64,000 nt of DNA, taken from NCBI GenBank assembly GCA_045866275.1, contig BAAFRX010000003.1:1-64000 (forward strand), given 5' to 3'. The notes below the pieces were generated by a model. That model ran no database searches and was not told where the DNA came from. It was given only the letters and a program-made list of their open reading frames with translations. The translations under genes were made by a program, and so were the position numbers. This stretch comes from Sideroxyarcus sp045866275. Lineage in GTDB: Bacteria > Pseudomonadota > Gammaproteobacteria > Burkholderiales > Gallionellaceae. Shown in pieces: positions 1-7,591 of this stretch (position 1 is its first letter; the number at the start of each line of letters is the position of its first letter).

Positions 1-22
1 GGCTTGTCGTTGCCGTCGTAAC

Positions 23-1036
23 TCATGCGAAGCAGCGTGCTGCATCAAACGGCTTCTGTTCCTTCAGCATGTGGTAACACGCTCTTGCCAATTTGTGCGC
101 CAACGCCTTGGCGGCGATGGCCGTGTTCGTCTTCGCCTTCTTGCGTTCGTAAAACCGTTTGGCCTCGGCGCAGAATCGCTGCGCATAGTAGGCTGCTTCG
201 ACGAAGGCCCAAGACAGGTATTTGTTGCCATTCTTGGTGTTGCCTTCGCCTTTCTTCTTGCCGTTGCTCATGTGCTGGCTGTCCACGCAGCGTGCATAGG
301 AGGCGAAATTGCCGACTGCCGCAAAGCGCTCGATGGGTCCCGTCTCCAGCAGGATAACGGCGGCCAAGATCTTTCCTATGCCGGGCACGCTGGTCAACAA
401 ACCATATTCACTGCGTTCCCCCATCGCTTCTTGCAGACGCTTTTCCAGCAGCCCAATTTGCTCGCTCAGCGTGATGACGACAGCGAGGTTGCTCTTGATC
501 GCCAGCCCGACATCTGTCGGCAATCCCATCTGATCGACATCATCTGCGGCCAGACGCTTGATCTGGTTGCTGCTGATCTTCATGCCGCGTTGCCGCGCCA
601 CGATGTTCTCAATGGCGATGATGTGGCTGGTGCGGCTCCTGACCAGTTGCATGCGCTTCCTGGCCAGGTCGCGCACTGCGCGATGTGCTGGTGGCAGGAT
701 GGTGCCCGTCGGCAGTATCTCCAGCCGCAGCAGGTGGGCCAGTTGCCGCGCATCGGCTTCGTCGCCACTGTGCTTGAGACCATCGTATTTCTTGATGGCG
801 CCGGTGTTCGCCAGCTTCACCACGAATCCCGCCTCCTGTAGTCCATCAACCAGCCAGTACCAGTTGTAGGTGGACTCCACTACAACCGCAGCTAACTCAT
901 CACGCCACGGCAGCAAGAATCCAACGATCTTTGACAGGTCATTCGGCAATCGCTTCTCCGCCACCACACGATCCTCTTCATCCGTCACCGTGACCACGCT
1001 GTTGTTCGAGTGCAAATCGATTCCGCTATACTTCAT
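23..1036 (-). CDS. IS110-family transposase (DEDD recombinase)
   Basis: 337-residue DEDD-type transposase that would cut and join DNA under guidance of a bridge RNA, as established for the IS110 family. The N-terminal RuvC-like domain carries the acidic tetrad as D7 (GIDLHS), E54 (VVEST), D92 and D95 (GDEADARQLA). A helix-hairpin-helix begins near residue 214 (SVPGIGKILAA) and starts the Transposase_20 domain. That domain contains the likely catalytic serine S257 in HMSNGKK, followed by the GN-K-Y-L motif. The length is normal for the family and the frame is intact, so it may be active. The start ATG is supported by a strong Shine-Dalgarno AGGAGG at about 1044-1050, which lies inside a stem described separately. 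Confidence 0.93.
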   Translation of the reverse strand: MKYSGIDLHSNNSVVTVTDEEDRVVAEKRLPNDLSKIVGFLLPWRDELAAVVVESTYNWYWLVDGLQEAGFVVKLANTGAIKKYDGLKHSGDEADARQLAHLLRLEILPTGTILPPAHRAVRDLARKRMQLVRSRTSHIIAIENIVARQRGMKISSNQIKRLAADDVDQMGLPTDVGLAIKSNLAVVITLSEQIGLLEKRLQEAMGERSEYGLLTSVPGIGKILAAVILLETGPIERFAAVGNFASYARCVDSQHMSNGKKKGEGNTKNGNKYLSWAFVEAAYYAQRFCAEAKRFYERKKAKTNTAIAAKALAHKLARACYHMLKEQKPFDAARCFA

Positions 1037-1039
1037 GAT

Positions 1040-1112
1040 GTCGGCCTCCTGTGGTTATCGCAAGTTCGCAAACTCACTTTAACCCCACCGCCACCGGCGG
1101 TGGGAGGCCGAC
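1040..1112 (-). promoter_or_regulatory. Stem that can sequester the transposase ribosome-binding site
   Basis: In the transposase mRNA, GTCGGCCTCC (from 1112 down to 1103) is the exact reverse complement of GGAGGCCGAC (1049 down to 1040). The second arm contains the Shine-Dalgarno of the transposase. A second 9-base hairpin (CCCACCGCC / GGCGGTGGG, 1084-1104) shares two bases with the outer stem, so the two folds compete slightly. This looks like a translational lock on transposase synthesis, similar in principle to the stem that hides the start of IS200 transposase. It could also be part of a bridge RNA. Confidence 0.5.
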
Positions 1113-1120
1113 TAGATGAT

Positions 1121-1414
1121 TTTCAGACTCGATTTATCTCTTTGCTTCTTTTGCTATCTTTGCCTGCGCTAGTGTGGCCTGGTTACCTAGATTCACCGGC
1201 AGGTTTAATCGTGGCAGTACCGTATCTTTCGATTTATTTGTTTCATAAAATCGGCATCCCTGGTTTGCTTGAGCATAATGGCGCGTGCGGCTGGGGATGG
1301 TGCGCACCCACCATCTTCGGTTGGGTTTTTCTATGCACTTTTTGGCTACTGATCGCATGGCTACTTGCGTGGGGTTTGTCCAGCCTAACCCGTCATTCAA
1401 GCGGGACGCGCTAA
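1121..1414 (+). pseudogene. 5'-truncated small membrane protein gene next to the IS
   Basis: The open frame encodes a hydrophobic protein with at least two membrane segments (LLLLLSLPALVW and IFGWVFLCTFWLLIAWLLAW). A Gly/Cys/Trp-rich patch (NGACGWGWCAP) lies between them. No ATG exists in this frame downstream of the IS. The only ATG in frame lies inside the transposase region at 1010, which cannot be the original start. Rare TTG/GTG codons at 1142, 1151, 1160 and 1172 remain possible starts. I do not recognise the family with certainty. The simplest reading is that IS110 insertion removed the first codons and the promoter. Confidence 0.5.
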
Positions 1415-1555
1415 TGTATATAAAAATAGGGTAGGCGCGCTTGACCTTCCCCTGAAAAATAGTCTTCCAAGGGTGATGTAAAATTGAAGGCCTGGTGTTA
1501 ACCTGAGCCGAAACCTGCCGATATATCAAGTGACTGTGCTGCGAAAGGAGCCATC

Positions 1556-1861
1556 ATGCGATTCGCGCCTACCATCAACCCGCCTGCCGCGACGCCGACT
1601 TCACGTGCGGTGAGGGGGCTCACTTCTGTTCATGCGGTGAAACCCCTCCATGAGGAAGTGGAGCCGACTGTGGTGACGCTGAGTGCCAACGCGCGGGAGC
1701 AACAGGGGGCGGAGCAGCCTCTGCCGCAGGAGGATAGGCGCAAGGCTTGTCGCCGTATCCATAACCAGAAGGTGCTGATCGAGTTGCGTTCGGGGCTGGA
1801 TCGCCGTCTCCGCAACCTGATGGAAGGTGGCACAAGCGATCACATCGACGAAGAAGTCTGA
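1556..1861 (+). CDS. Hypothetical small charged protein
   Basis: 101-residue protein with a good ribosome-binding site (AAAGGAG seven bases before the ATG). The N-terminal half is Pro/Ala/Thr-rich and probably disordered. The C-terminal half is basic and helical (EDRRKACRRI, LIELRSGLDRRLRNL) and ends in an acidic tail. There are no membrane segments and no signal peptide. It stands alone between the IS-damaged gene and the convergent rlmM gene. I do not recognise a function. The arginine-rich helix could contact nucleic acid or a membrane surface, but that is only a guess. Confidence 0.6.
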   Translation: MRFAPTINPPAATPTSRAVRGLTSVHAVKPLHEEVEPTVVTLSANAREQQGAEQPLPQEDRRKACRRIHNQKVLIELRSGLDRRLRNLMEGGTSDHIDEEV

Positions 1862-1899
1862 TGCTGGGCTCACAGGTCGGCGCACGGCGGGAAGTGAAA

Positions 1900-1930
1900 C
1901 GCTGGATCCCCGCGTTCGCGGGGATGACGT
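1900..1930 (+). repeat. Dispersed palindromic repeat (GGATCCCCGCG-TT-CGCGGGGATGACG type)
   Basis: A perfect 20-base hairpin (ATCCCCGCG, TT, CGCGGGGAT; 1906-1925) is flanked by CTGG and GACG. It has the same layout as the two copies at 4333-4439, with a different stem sequence. The family resembles the ATTCCC/GGGAAT repeats (such as dRS3 of Neisseria) scattered through proteobacterial intergenic DNA. It lies between the ends of two convergent genes and could act as a transcription barrier. Confidence 0.7.
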
Positions 1931-1945
1931 AATTCGGGAGTGTCC

Positions 1946-2974
1946 CTAACGTTTCTCGCGGTGCAGGAATACCGTCACTTCCTCGCGGTCGTGATAGAGC
2001 TGTTTGGCTTCCAGACGGTAGCGCAGACCTTTTTTGTTGAGTGCGCTGCGGATGGAGTCGAGCGCGATCCTTAACGCTTCCACCCGTTTCTTCATCGGCA
2101 GTTTCAGGTTGAAGATTGCATTCATGCAGTAGCCGCCGACGATCCATTCCGTCATCAACGCCGCGACACGCTGCGGTTGTTCCACCATGTCGCACACCAC
2201 CCAGTCCACCGGACGTTGCGGGCGGAACTTGAATCCGTCCTGGCGCAGATGCTTGACGGCCGGGTGGCCGGCGGCGGCTCCTTTGAGCGGGCCATTGTCC
2301 ACGGCAGTCACGTGCAGGCCGCGCTGCACCAGTTGCCAGGTCCAGCCGCCGGGCGCGGCGCCCAGGTCCACCGCGGTCATGCGCGGTTTCAGCCATTGCG
2401 CCTGTTCCTGTTCATCCATAAACACGGCGAAGGCTTCGGCCAGTTTCAGGTAGGAACGGCTGGGTGCGTCGGCAGACATGCTGACGCGATGAATGCCGTT
2501 GAGCGCATCGCTGCTGTTGTGCGGGTCGCTCGTGGCGATCAGTGCCCTGTCTTCGGACGGGAAGAAGAGGTGCAGTCGCGGCAGGCAGGCATCATCAGTC
2601 AGACGCTCGCTGTCGCGCAGTGCTTGTTCCAGCAGGGGCTGGAAGCGTTTGGTGAAGCCGGAGAGTGTCTTGCCTTCGTTGGTGTCGGGCACTTCGAGAT
2701 ACAAGGCGCCGAAGCGTTCCGGCGCGGCGGGAAGGGCGGCGAGCAACGGGGCGAGGCGGTCGCGCTCGGGCAGGTCGCGTACTTCCCCAAGCAGCGTCAA
2801 CAATTGGCGCGCGAATGCCAGTTGTTTGTAAGCCAGACGCGCCTTGCCCTGCAACACGAGGTAGCCGCTGTTCCCGACCGCTTCGAGCGGTTTGGCCTGG
2901 GTCTCTTCCACACAGTCGCGCTCGAAGCCGGGACGGCAATAAACCAGCCAGGAAGGGAGCGGCTTGTTCATCAT
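1946..2974 (-). CDS. rlmM: 23S rRNA (cytidine-2'-O)-methyltransferase RlmM
   Basis: RlmM 2'-O-methylates C2498 of 23S rRNA using S-adenosylmethionine. The 342-residue product has the expected N-terminal THUMP-like region (LVYCRPGFERDC at the start). It also has the RrmJ-type Rossmann domain with SAM motif VDLGAAPGGW (about residues 202-211), the conserved PSRSYLKLAEA segment before it, and CDMVEQP and NLKLPMKKR, which supply the likely catalytic Asp and Lys. E. coli RlmM has 366 residues, so the length is close. I chose the ATG at 2974 because it overlaps the stop of the upstream channel gene in an ATGA arrangement. Longer upstream reading is Arg/His-rich and out of character. It is probably cotranscribed with that channel gene. 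Confidence 0.93.
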   Translation of the reverse strand: MMNKPLPSWLVYCRPGFERDCVEETQAKPLEAVGNSGYLVLQGKARLAYKQLAFARQLLTLLGEVRDLPERDRLAPLLAALPAAPERFGALYLEVPDTNEGKTLSGFTKRFQPLLEQALRDSERLTDDACLPRLHLFFPSEDRALIATSDPHNSSDALNGIHRVSMSADAPSRSYLKLAEAFAVFMDEQEQAQWLKPRMTAVDLGAAPGGWTWQLVQRGLHVTAVDNGPLKGAAAGHPAVKHLRQDGFKFRPQRPVDWVVCDMVEQPQRVAALMTEWIVGGYCMNAIFNLKLPMKKRVEALRIALDSIRSALNKKGLRYRLEAKQLYHDREEVTVFLHREKR

Positions 2975-3582
2975 TCGTAGGCGCGGAAGCGCGGCAAGTG
3001 GATGTGCCAGCGGATCGCGATCAGCCGGATGGCGACGGTGACGAACATCGACAAAACCAGCGCGATATTGTGTGCCATGCCCAAGCTGTCGAGCGCGATC
3101 AGCAGCAGCGCCCCCACCAGTGCGGCGGTGGCGTAGATGTCGGTGCGAAAGATCAGCGGCACTTCGTTGCACAGAATGTCGCGGATGACGCCGCCAAACA
3201 CGCCGGTGATGACCCCCATCAGGGCTGCGATGAGCCAGTTCACGTGCAAGCTCATGGCGATGCTGGTGCCGATGACGGTGAACAGCGCCAGGCCGATTGC
3301 ATCCGGTAGCAGGAAAAAATTCCTTGGAATTCTGATGTTGCGTTGAATGAAGAAGGTGAGCATGGCGGCGGTGATGCCGACCACCACGTAGATGGAATCA
3401 TATATCCAGTACACCGGCAGGCGTCCCAGCAGGAGGTCGCGCACCGTGCCGCCGCCGATCCCGGCGATCACCGAAATGACGGCGACCCCGAACAGGTCGA
3501 GTTCGCGCCGCTGCGCTTCCAGCGTGGCGGTGATGGCGCACACCGCGACCGCACACAGGTCAAGGATATAGATCAGGCTCAT
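2971..3582 (-). CDS. TRIC/UPF0126 family membrane protein (YicG-like cation channel)
   Basis: 203-residue integral membrane protein with about seven hydrophobic helices. It shows the internal duplication and glycine-rich signatures typical of the family: GIGGGTVRDLLLGRLP in the first half and GVFGGVIRDILCNEVP in the second. Bacterial homologues of trimeric intracellular cation (TRIC) channels form monovalent cation pores in the inner membrane. The physiological role in bacteria is not settled. I chose the ATG at 3582 (MSLIYILDL) because a TATAAT hexamer sits at 3608-3613 and would place the transcript start close to 3600, after the upstream in-frame ATG. The gene is followed by rlmM with a 4-base overlap. 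Confidence 0.88.
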   Translation of the reverse strand: MSLIYILDLCAVAVCAITATLEAQRRELDLFGVAVISVIAGIGGGTVRDLLLGRLPVYWIYDSIYVVVGITAAMLTFFIQRNIRIPRNFFLLPDAIGLALFTVIGTSIAMSLHVNWLIAALMGVITGVFGGVIRDILCNEVPLIFRTDIYATAALVGALLLIALDSLGMAHNIALVLSMFVTVAIRLIAIRWHIHLPRFRAYE

Positions 3583-3607
3583 GTCAGCATCAATCGGGAG
3601 GGCGCGC

Positions 3608-3613
3608 ATTATA
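3608..3613 (-). promoter_or_regulatory. Probable -10 box for the TRIC-rlmM unit
   Basis: A perfect TATAAT on the minus strand lies about 26 bases before the chosen TRIC start codon. The -35 region is weak (TCACCG at 17 bases spacing). The divergent phosphatase gene begins about 60 bases away, so the short intergenic gap must hold both promoters. Confidence 0.45.
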
Positions 3614-3671
3614 CGAGGATCGCCCGCCGACGGTGATAGAATCCGCGCCTCGATTTTTGATGAACGGCAAG

Positions 3672-4328
3672 ATGAACAAACGTTATGACCTGATCGTGTT
3701 CGATTGGGATGGCACCGTGATGGATTCCACTGCGGTGATCGCCACTTCGATCCAGTCGGCTTGCCGCGACCTCGGGCTGCCGGTGCCGAGCGACGAGGCG
3801 GCGCGTCATGTGATCGGCATGGGGTTGGTGGAAGCCTTGCGGCATGCCGTGCCGCAGGCGCCCGCAGCCCTGTACGAGCCGCTGGCCGAACGCTATCGCT
3901 ACTATTTCATGGCACAGGATGCGTCCATTCCCCTGTATGCCGGGGCGGCGGAAACCGTTACCGAATTGCACGAAGCGGGATATCGGCTGGCGGTGGCCAC
4001 CGGCAAGAGCCGCAAGGGGCTGGATCGGGTGCTGGACAGCAGCGGTTTGCGCCCGTATTTTCAGGCCACACGAACCGCCGACCAGACCTTTTCCAAACCG
4101 CATCCGGCCATGTTGCTGGAGATCATGGACGAACTGGGCATGCCGCCGGAGCGCGTGCTGATGGTGGGCGACACCACGCACGATCTGCAGATGGCGATCA
4201 ATGCCGGCGTGGATGCGGTGGGGGTAACCCACGGCGCGCACCCGGAAGACCAGTTGCGCGCGTTGAATCCGCTCGCGCTGGTGGACGATTTTCATCAATT
4301 GCGCGCCTGGCTGAAGGCCAACGCGTAA
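3672..4328 (+). CDS. HAD-family phosphatase, phosphoglycolate phosphatase-like
   Basis: 218-residue HAD subfamily IA hydrolase. Motif I is FDWDGTVMDST (nucleophile and acid/base Asp pair), motif II is in AVATGKSRKG, motif III is the lysine in FSKPHPAML, and motif IV is MVGDTTHDLQMA. The cap is the small helical type inserted after motif I. Family relatives act on phosphoglycolate or other small phosphate esters, or release phosphate from nucleotides. The exact substrate cannot be read from the sequence. In many betaproteobacteria a similar gene sits beside rluC and sppA; here sppA follows. Start at 3672 (MNKRYDL) gives the normal family N-terminus; an ATG at 3660 is also possible. Confidence 0.87.
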   Translation: MNKRYDLIVFDWDGTVMDSTAVIATSIQSACRDLGLPVPSDEAARHVIGMGLVEALRHAVPQAPAALYEPLAERYRYYFMAQDASIPLYAGAAETVTELHEAGYRLAVATGKSRKGLDRVLDSSGLRPYFQATRTADQTFSKPHPAMLLEIMDELGMPPERVLMVGDTTHDLQMAINAGVDAVGVTHGAHPEDQLRALNPLALVDDFHQLRAWLKANA

Positions 4329-4330
4329 CG

Positions 4331-4442
4331 ATCATTCCGGCGAAAGCCGGAATCCAGTCAATCAAAACACGCCGCGCGGAGCGCGGACAATGCAAATGCA
4401 TTTGGATAAACCCGCTGGATTCCGGCTTTCGCCGGAATGACG
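4331..4442 (+). repeat. Inverted pair of dispersed CATTCCGGC...GCCGGAATCCAG repeats
   Basis: A 25-base element at 4333-4357 is repeated as its exact reverse complement at 4415-4439. Each copy is itself a hairpin (ATTCCGGC, GAAA or TTTC, GCCGGAAT). About 57 bases separate them, including a GC-rich palindrome GCCGCGCGGAGCGCGG. It fills the gap between the phosphatase and sppA. The copies belong to the same class as the repeat at 1900-1930. Confidence 0.85.
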
Positions 4443-4472
4443 CGGTGCTTGAGAGTGGTTAAGGAGAACGAT

Positions 4473-5426
4473 ATGTCTGAACTGGGTGACAACTGGGAAC
4501 GTAACGTACTGGAGAAGCTGGCGATGTCGGCCATCCAGGAACAGCGGCGCGCACGGCGCTGGGGGATTTTCTTTAAGTTGCTGACCTTTGCTTACCTGTC
4601 CTTTTTATTTGTGATGGTGATGGATATCGCCGGTGACAAAGGGGACGGCCTGGCCGGGGGCAAGCACACGGCGCTGATCGACATCAACGGGGTCATCGCA
4701 GCCGATAGCCCGGCCAATGCCGACAACCTGATTTCCAGCTTGCAGGATGCGTTCGACGACACGCGCACGGCAGGAGTCATCCTGCGCATCAACAGCCCCG
4801 GCGGCAGCCCGGTGCAGGCCGGGTTGGTGAACGACGAGATCAAACGCCTGCGCGCCCTGCACCCGGAGATTCCCTTGCATGTGGTGGTGGAAGATATGTG
4901 CGCTTCGGGCGGCTATTTCATCGCGGCGGCAGCGGACAACATCTACGTCAACAAGGCGAGCATCGTCGGTTCGATCGGCGTGCTGATGGACGGTTTCGGG
5001 TTCACCGGCACCATGCAGAAACTAGGCGTGGAGCGGCGCCTGATGACGGCGGGCGAAAACAAGGGTTTCATGGATCCCTTCTCGCCGCGCAACCCGAAAC
5101 ACGAAGCCTTCACCAAGGGCTTGCTCGACGACATCCACCAGCAGTTCATCGCCGTGGTGCGTGCGGGGCGCGGCAAGCGTCTGCATGAGACGCCGGAGAT
5201 GTTCAGCGGCTTATTCTGGACTGGCGACAAGGCGATCGAGATGGGATTGGCGGATGGCATCGGCAGTGTGGATTCGGTGGCGCGCGACATCATCAAAGTC
5301 GAGAACATCGTCGATTTCACCGCACGCGAGAACATCGCGGACCGTCTGGCGAAGAAGCTGGGCGCCGGGGTGGCGAGCATGTTCCCCGGGTTCGGCGCGC
5401 AGGGCGGGGGCGTGACGCTACGCTAG
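4473..5426 (+). CDS. sppA: Signal peptide peptidase SppA, short S49 type
   Basis: 317-residue membrane-anchored serine protease that degrades signal peptides left in the inner membrane. A short cytoplasmic N-terminus is followed by one membrane helix (about residues 29-47, LTFAYLSFLFVMVM). Then comes a periplasmic ClpP-fold S49 domain containing NSPGGSPVQAG, the nucleophile S145 in MCASGGYF, and the conserved KASIVGSIGVLMDGFG region that follows it. It is a single-domain SppA, about half the length of the E. coli tandem enzyme. The start at 4473 is fixed by AAGGAG six to seven bases upstream. It ends in a short tail with a glycine stretch. Confidence 0.92.
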   Translation: MSELGDNWERNVLEKLAMSAIQEQRRARRWGIFFKLLTFAYLSFLFVMVMDIAGDKGDGLAGGKHTALIDINGVIAADSPANADNLISSLQDAFDDTRTAGVILRINSPGGSPVQAGLVNDEIKRLRALHPEIPLHVVVEDMCASGGYFIAAAADNIYVNKASIVGSIGVLMDGFGFTGTMQKLGVERRLMTAGENKGFMDPFSPRNPKHEAFTKGLLDDIHQQFIAVVRAGRGKRLHETPEMFSGLFWTGDKAIEMGLADGIGSVDSVARDIIKVENIVDFTARENIADRLAKKLGAGVASMFPGFGAQGGGVTLR

Positions 5427-5464
5427 TGTCGTGCTGCACTCTTAACGATACTTATTGCGAACCT

Positions 5465-5514
5465 TTGTGGGTCGGACTTCAGTCCGACATGTCGGGTTAA
5501 AACCCGACCCACAA
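5465..5514 (+). repeat. Cruciform-like dispersed repeat (TTGTGGGTCGGAC / GTCGGGTT)
   Basis: Two adjacent hairpins (GTCGGAC-TTCA-GTCCGAC at 5471-5488 and GTCGGGTT-AA-AACCCGAC at 5491-5508) are enclosed by an outer arm TTGTGGG / CCCACAA (5465-5471, 5508-5514). The second hairpin plus CCCACA recurs at 44141-44163. It sits between the convergent ends of sppA and the YyaL-type gene. Confidence 0.8.
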
Positions 5515-5557
5515 GGGCTTCCCGCACCTTGGCATAAGTTCCAGATAGCGCGCGACA

Positions 5558-7591
5558 CTACACTAGTTCGGCCTGCAGTGTGGCCAGGTCGTCGATGGGC
5601 GGCAGGCACTGCGTGCCGCGACACAGCCAGGCCGTGGTCGATGACGATTTGGGTTTTGCCAAAATTTTAGGCAAGCCCTGTTCATCGCCGCGCAGTGTGA
5701 TCACCATCAACTCGGGTTCGTAATTTTCAGAGACAGCCGCCCGCCAGGCGGCTGTCTCTTTTTCATCGCCGCATAACACCAGCAAGGAAGGCGGCTGCAA
5801 CAGTTCGCCCAGTGCGGTGTTCAGGCTGCAACACTGGCTCGCCGCTCGTTGCATCAAGGGGTAGAACAGCCGCAGACAGCGTTCGGCGGCATCGCGATAG
5901 CGCGTGTCGCCCGTCAGTTCGGCAAGCCGCAGCAAGCCTTGTGCAGCGATGCCGTTGCCGCTCGGGGTGGCGTTATCTTGGCCGGTCTTGTTGCGCTGGA
6001 TCAACGCTTCGTGGTCGTGGCTGGTGAAGTAGAAGCCGCCGCGCTCCGCATCCTCGAAGCGTGCCAATAGTGCGTCCGCGAGTTGCACCGCGAACTGCAT
6101 ATCCATCCCGCGATATTCGGTCTGTATCGATTCCAGCGCGGCATCCAGCAGGAAGGCGTGATCGTCAAGATAGGCGTTCAGATGCGTCTTGCCGTCCTTG
6201 TGCGTGGCGTACAACTTGCCGTCCTGCCACAGGGTGCTGCGCACGAAATCCAGGGCACGCTGCGCGGAAACTTTCCAATCATCACGTCTGAACACGCGCG
6301 CTGCTTTCGCCATACCGGCGATCATCAGCCCGTTCCAGCTGCCGAGTATCTTTTCATCGCGGCCAGGGCGGACGCGCTGTTCGCGGGCCGCGAACAGCTT
6401 GGCTTGCGCGGACGCAAGCAGTGCGGTTGCCTGCTGTTGGTCAAGTTGCAGCGACTGCACGATCTCGCTCAACGGGCGGCTCACGCGCAGGTTCCAGGCG
6501 TGCTGCTCGAAGTTGGGGGAGCGGTCTAGGCCGTAATAGGGTTCGACGACGGCGTACTCTTCTTCCGTCAACAGGTCGCGGATGTCGTTGCGTTGCCACA
6601 CATAGAACTTGCCTTCCTCGTGTTCCGAGTCGGCATCCAGCGAGGCGTAATAGCCGCCGGATGGAGATTGCATCTCGCGCATCACCCAGTCGGCCGTCTG
6701 TTCGACCACGCGCGCGAACAGGGGATCGCGGCTGTTCAACCAGGCATCGCAATAGACACCGAGCAACAGCCCGTTGTCGTACAGCATCTTCTCGAAGTGC
6801 GGGATGTCCCAGACGTCGTCCACACTGTAACGGCAGAAGCCGCCGCCCAACTGGTCATACAGTCCACCCAGGGCCATCTGTTGCAGGGTGAACAGGGCGG
6901 TATGGCGGCTTTGTTCGTCCTGCTTGGGGTGTCCCTGGTGCAACAGCAAGTCCAGTTCTGCCGGATGCAAAAATTTCGGCGCGCCGCCGAATCCGCCATG
7001 GACCGGATCGAAATCCGCCTTGAGTTGCTGTATAGCCGCTGTGATCGGCGTGTCGTCGAGCATGGCCTCGTCCGTGTTTTTCGCCGGCTGCCATGCGGCG
7101 AGGGCCGCGATGACCTGTTGTCCCTGTGCGGTTAGTTCGCTGCGTTTTTCGTGAAAGGCGGCAGATACGCGCAACAACAGTTCGGCGAAACCGGGCAAAC
7201 CATATCGCGCCTGCCGGGGGAAATAGGTGCCGCTGTAGAACGGCGTGCCATCCGGCGCGAGGAACATCGTGAGCGGCCAGCCGCCGCTGCGGCGGGCGAG
7301 CAGATAATGCGCATTCTGATAAATCTGGTCGAGGTCGGGGCGCTCTTCCCGGTCCACCTTGATGTTGACGAAGTGCGCGTTCATCACCGCCGCGACGGCT
7401 TCATCCTCGAACGACTCGTGCGCCATGACGTGGCACCAGTGGCAGGCGGAGTAGCCGATGGAAAGCAGGATGGGTTTGTCCAGCGCACGGGCGAGTTGCA
7501 GGGTTTCGGCTCGCCACGGGTGCCAGTCCACCGGGTTCTCGGCGTGCTGCAGCAGGTAGGGGCTGGTCTCGTGGATAAGGTGGTTGCTCAT
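5558..7591 (-). CDS. YyaL-type thioredoxin-domain protein (DUF255/SPATA20 family)
   Basis: 677-residue protein of the widespread YyaL/spermatogenesis-associated protein 20 family. The N-terminal domain is thioredoxin-like with the hallmark SACHWCHVM (a CxxC site about 50 residues in) and FVNIKVDREERPDLDQIY. The remaining two thirds form an (alpha/alpha)6 barrel related to N-acylglucosamine epimerases and glycosidases (GGFCRYSVDDVWDIPHFEKMLYDN is characteristic). The substrate is unknown in the family. The start overlaps the stop of tesA by ATGA, so the two are cotranscribed. Confidence 0.9.
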   Translation of the reverse strand: MSNHLIHETSPYLLQHAENPVDWHPWRAETLQLARALDKPILLSIGYSACHWCHVMAHESFEDEAVAAVMNAHFVNIKVDREERPDLDQIYQNAHYLLARRSGGWPLTMFLAPDGTPFYSGTYFPRQARYGLPGFAELLLRVSAAFHEKRSELTAQGQQVIAALAAWQPAKNTDEAMLDDTPITAAIQQLKADFDPVHGGFGGAPKFLHPAELDLLLHQGHPKQDEQSRHTALFTLQQMALGGLYDQLGGGFCRYSVDDVWDIPHFEKMLYDNGLLLGVYCDAWLNSRDPLFARVVEQTADWVMREMQSPSGGYYASLDADSEHEEGKFYVWQRNDIRDLLTEEEYAVVEPYYGLDRSPNFEQHAWNLRVSRPLSEIVQSLQLDQQQATALLASAQAKLFAAREQRVRPGRDEKILGSWNGLMIAGMAKAARVFRRDDWKVSAQRALDFVRSTLWQDGKLYATHKDGKTHLNAYLDDHAFLLDAALESIQTEYRGMDMQFAVQLADALLARFEDAERGGFYFTSHDHEALIQRNKTGQDNATPSGNGIAAQGLLRLAELTGDTRYRDAAERCLRLFYPLMQRAASQCCSLNTALGELLQPPSLLVLCGDEKETAAWRAAVSENYEPELMVITLRGDEQGLPKILAKPKSSSTTAWLCRGTQCLPPIDDLATLQAELV

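Larger units (their letters stand above)
1..1112 (-). mobile_element. IS110-family insertion sequence, 3' end cut by window start
   Basis: The element is recognised from its complete transposase gene on the minus strand and about 76 bases of upstream non-coding DNA. IS110 elements have no conventional terminal inverted repeats, so the right boundary is inferred. I place it near 1112 because a perfect 10-base inverted repeat (1040-1049 and 1103-1112) closes there, and because a membrane-protein reading frame resumes without a start just beyond. Only 22 bases lie downstream of the transposase stop before the window begins, so the other end cannot be seen. Known IS110 elements encode a bridge RNA in one non-coding end. 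Which end this one uses cannot be decided here. Confidence 0.7.

Noticed and set aside
1620..2396. Open frame opposite the small gene at 1556 and across the 1900 repeat into rlmM
   Set aside because: It spans a palindromic repeat, overlaps rlmM out of frame, and its protein is low-complexity Arg/Ala/Pro.
4331..4442. CRISPR array
   Set aside because: Only two inverted, not direct, repeat copies exist, with no regular spacers and no cas genes anywhere in the window.
5727..5765. Hairpin AGACAGCCGCC / GGCGGCTGTCT as a regulatory element
   Set aside because: It lies within the coding frame of the YyaL-type gene and is most simply coding sequence with chance symmetry.
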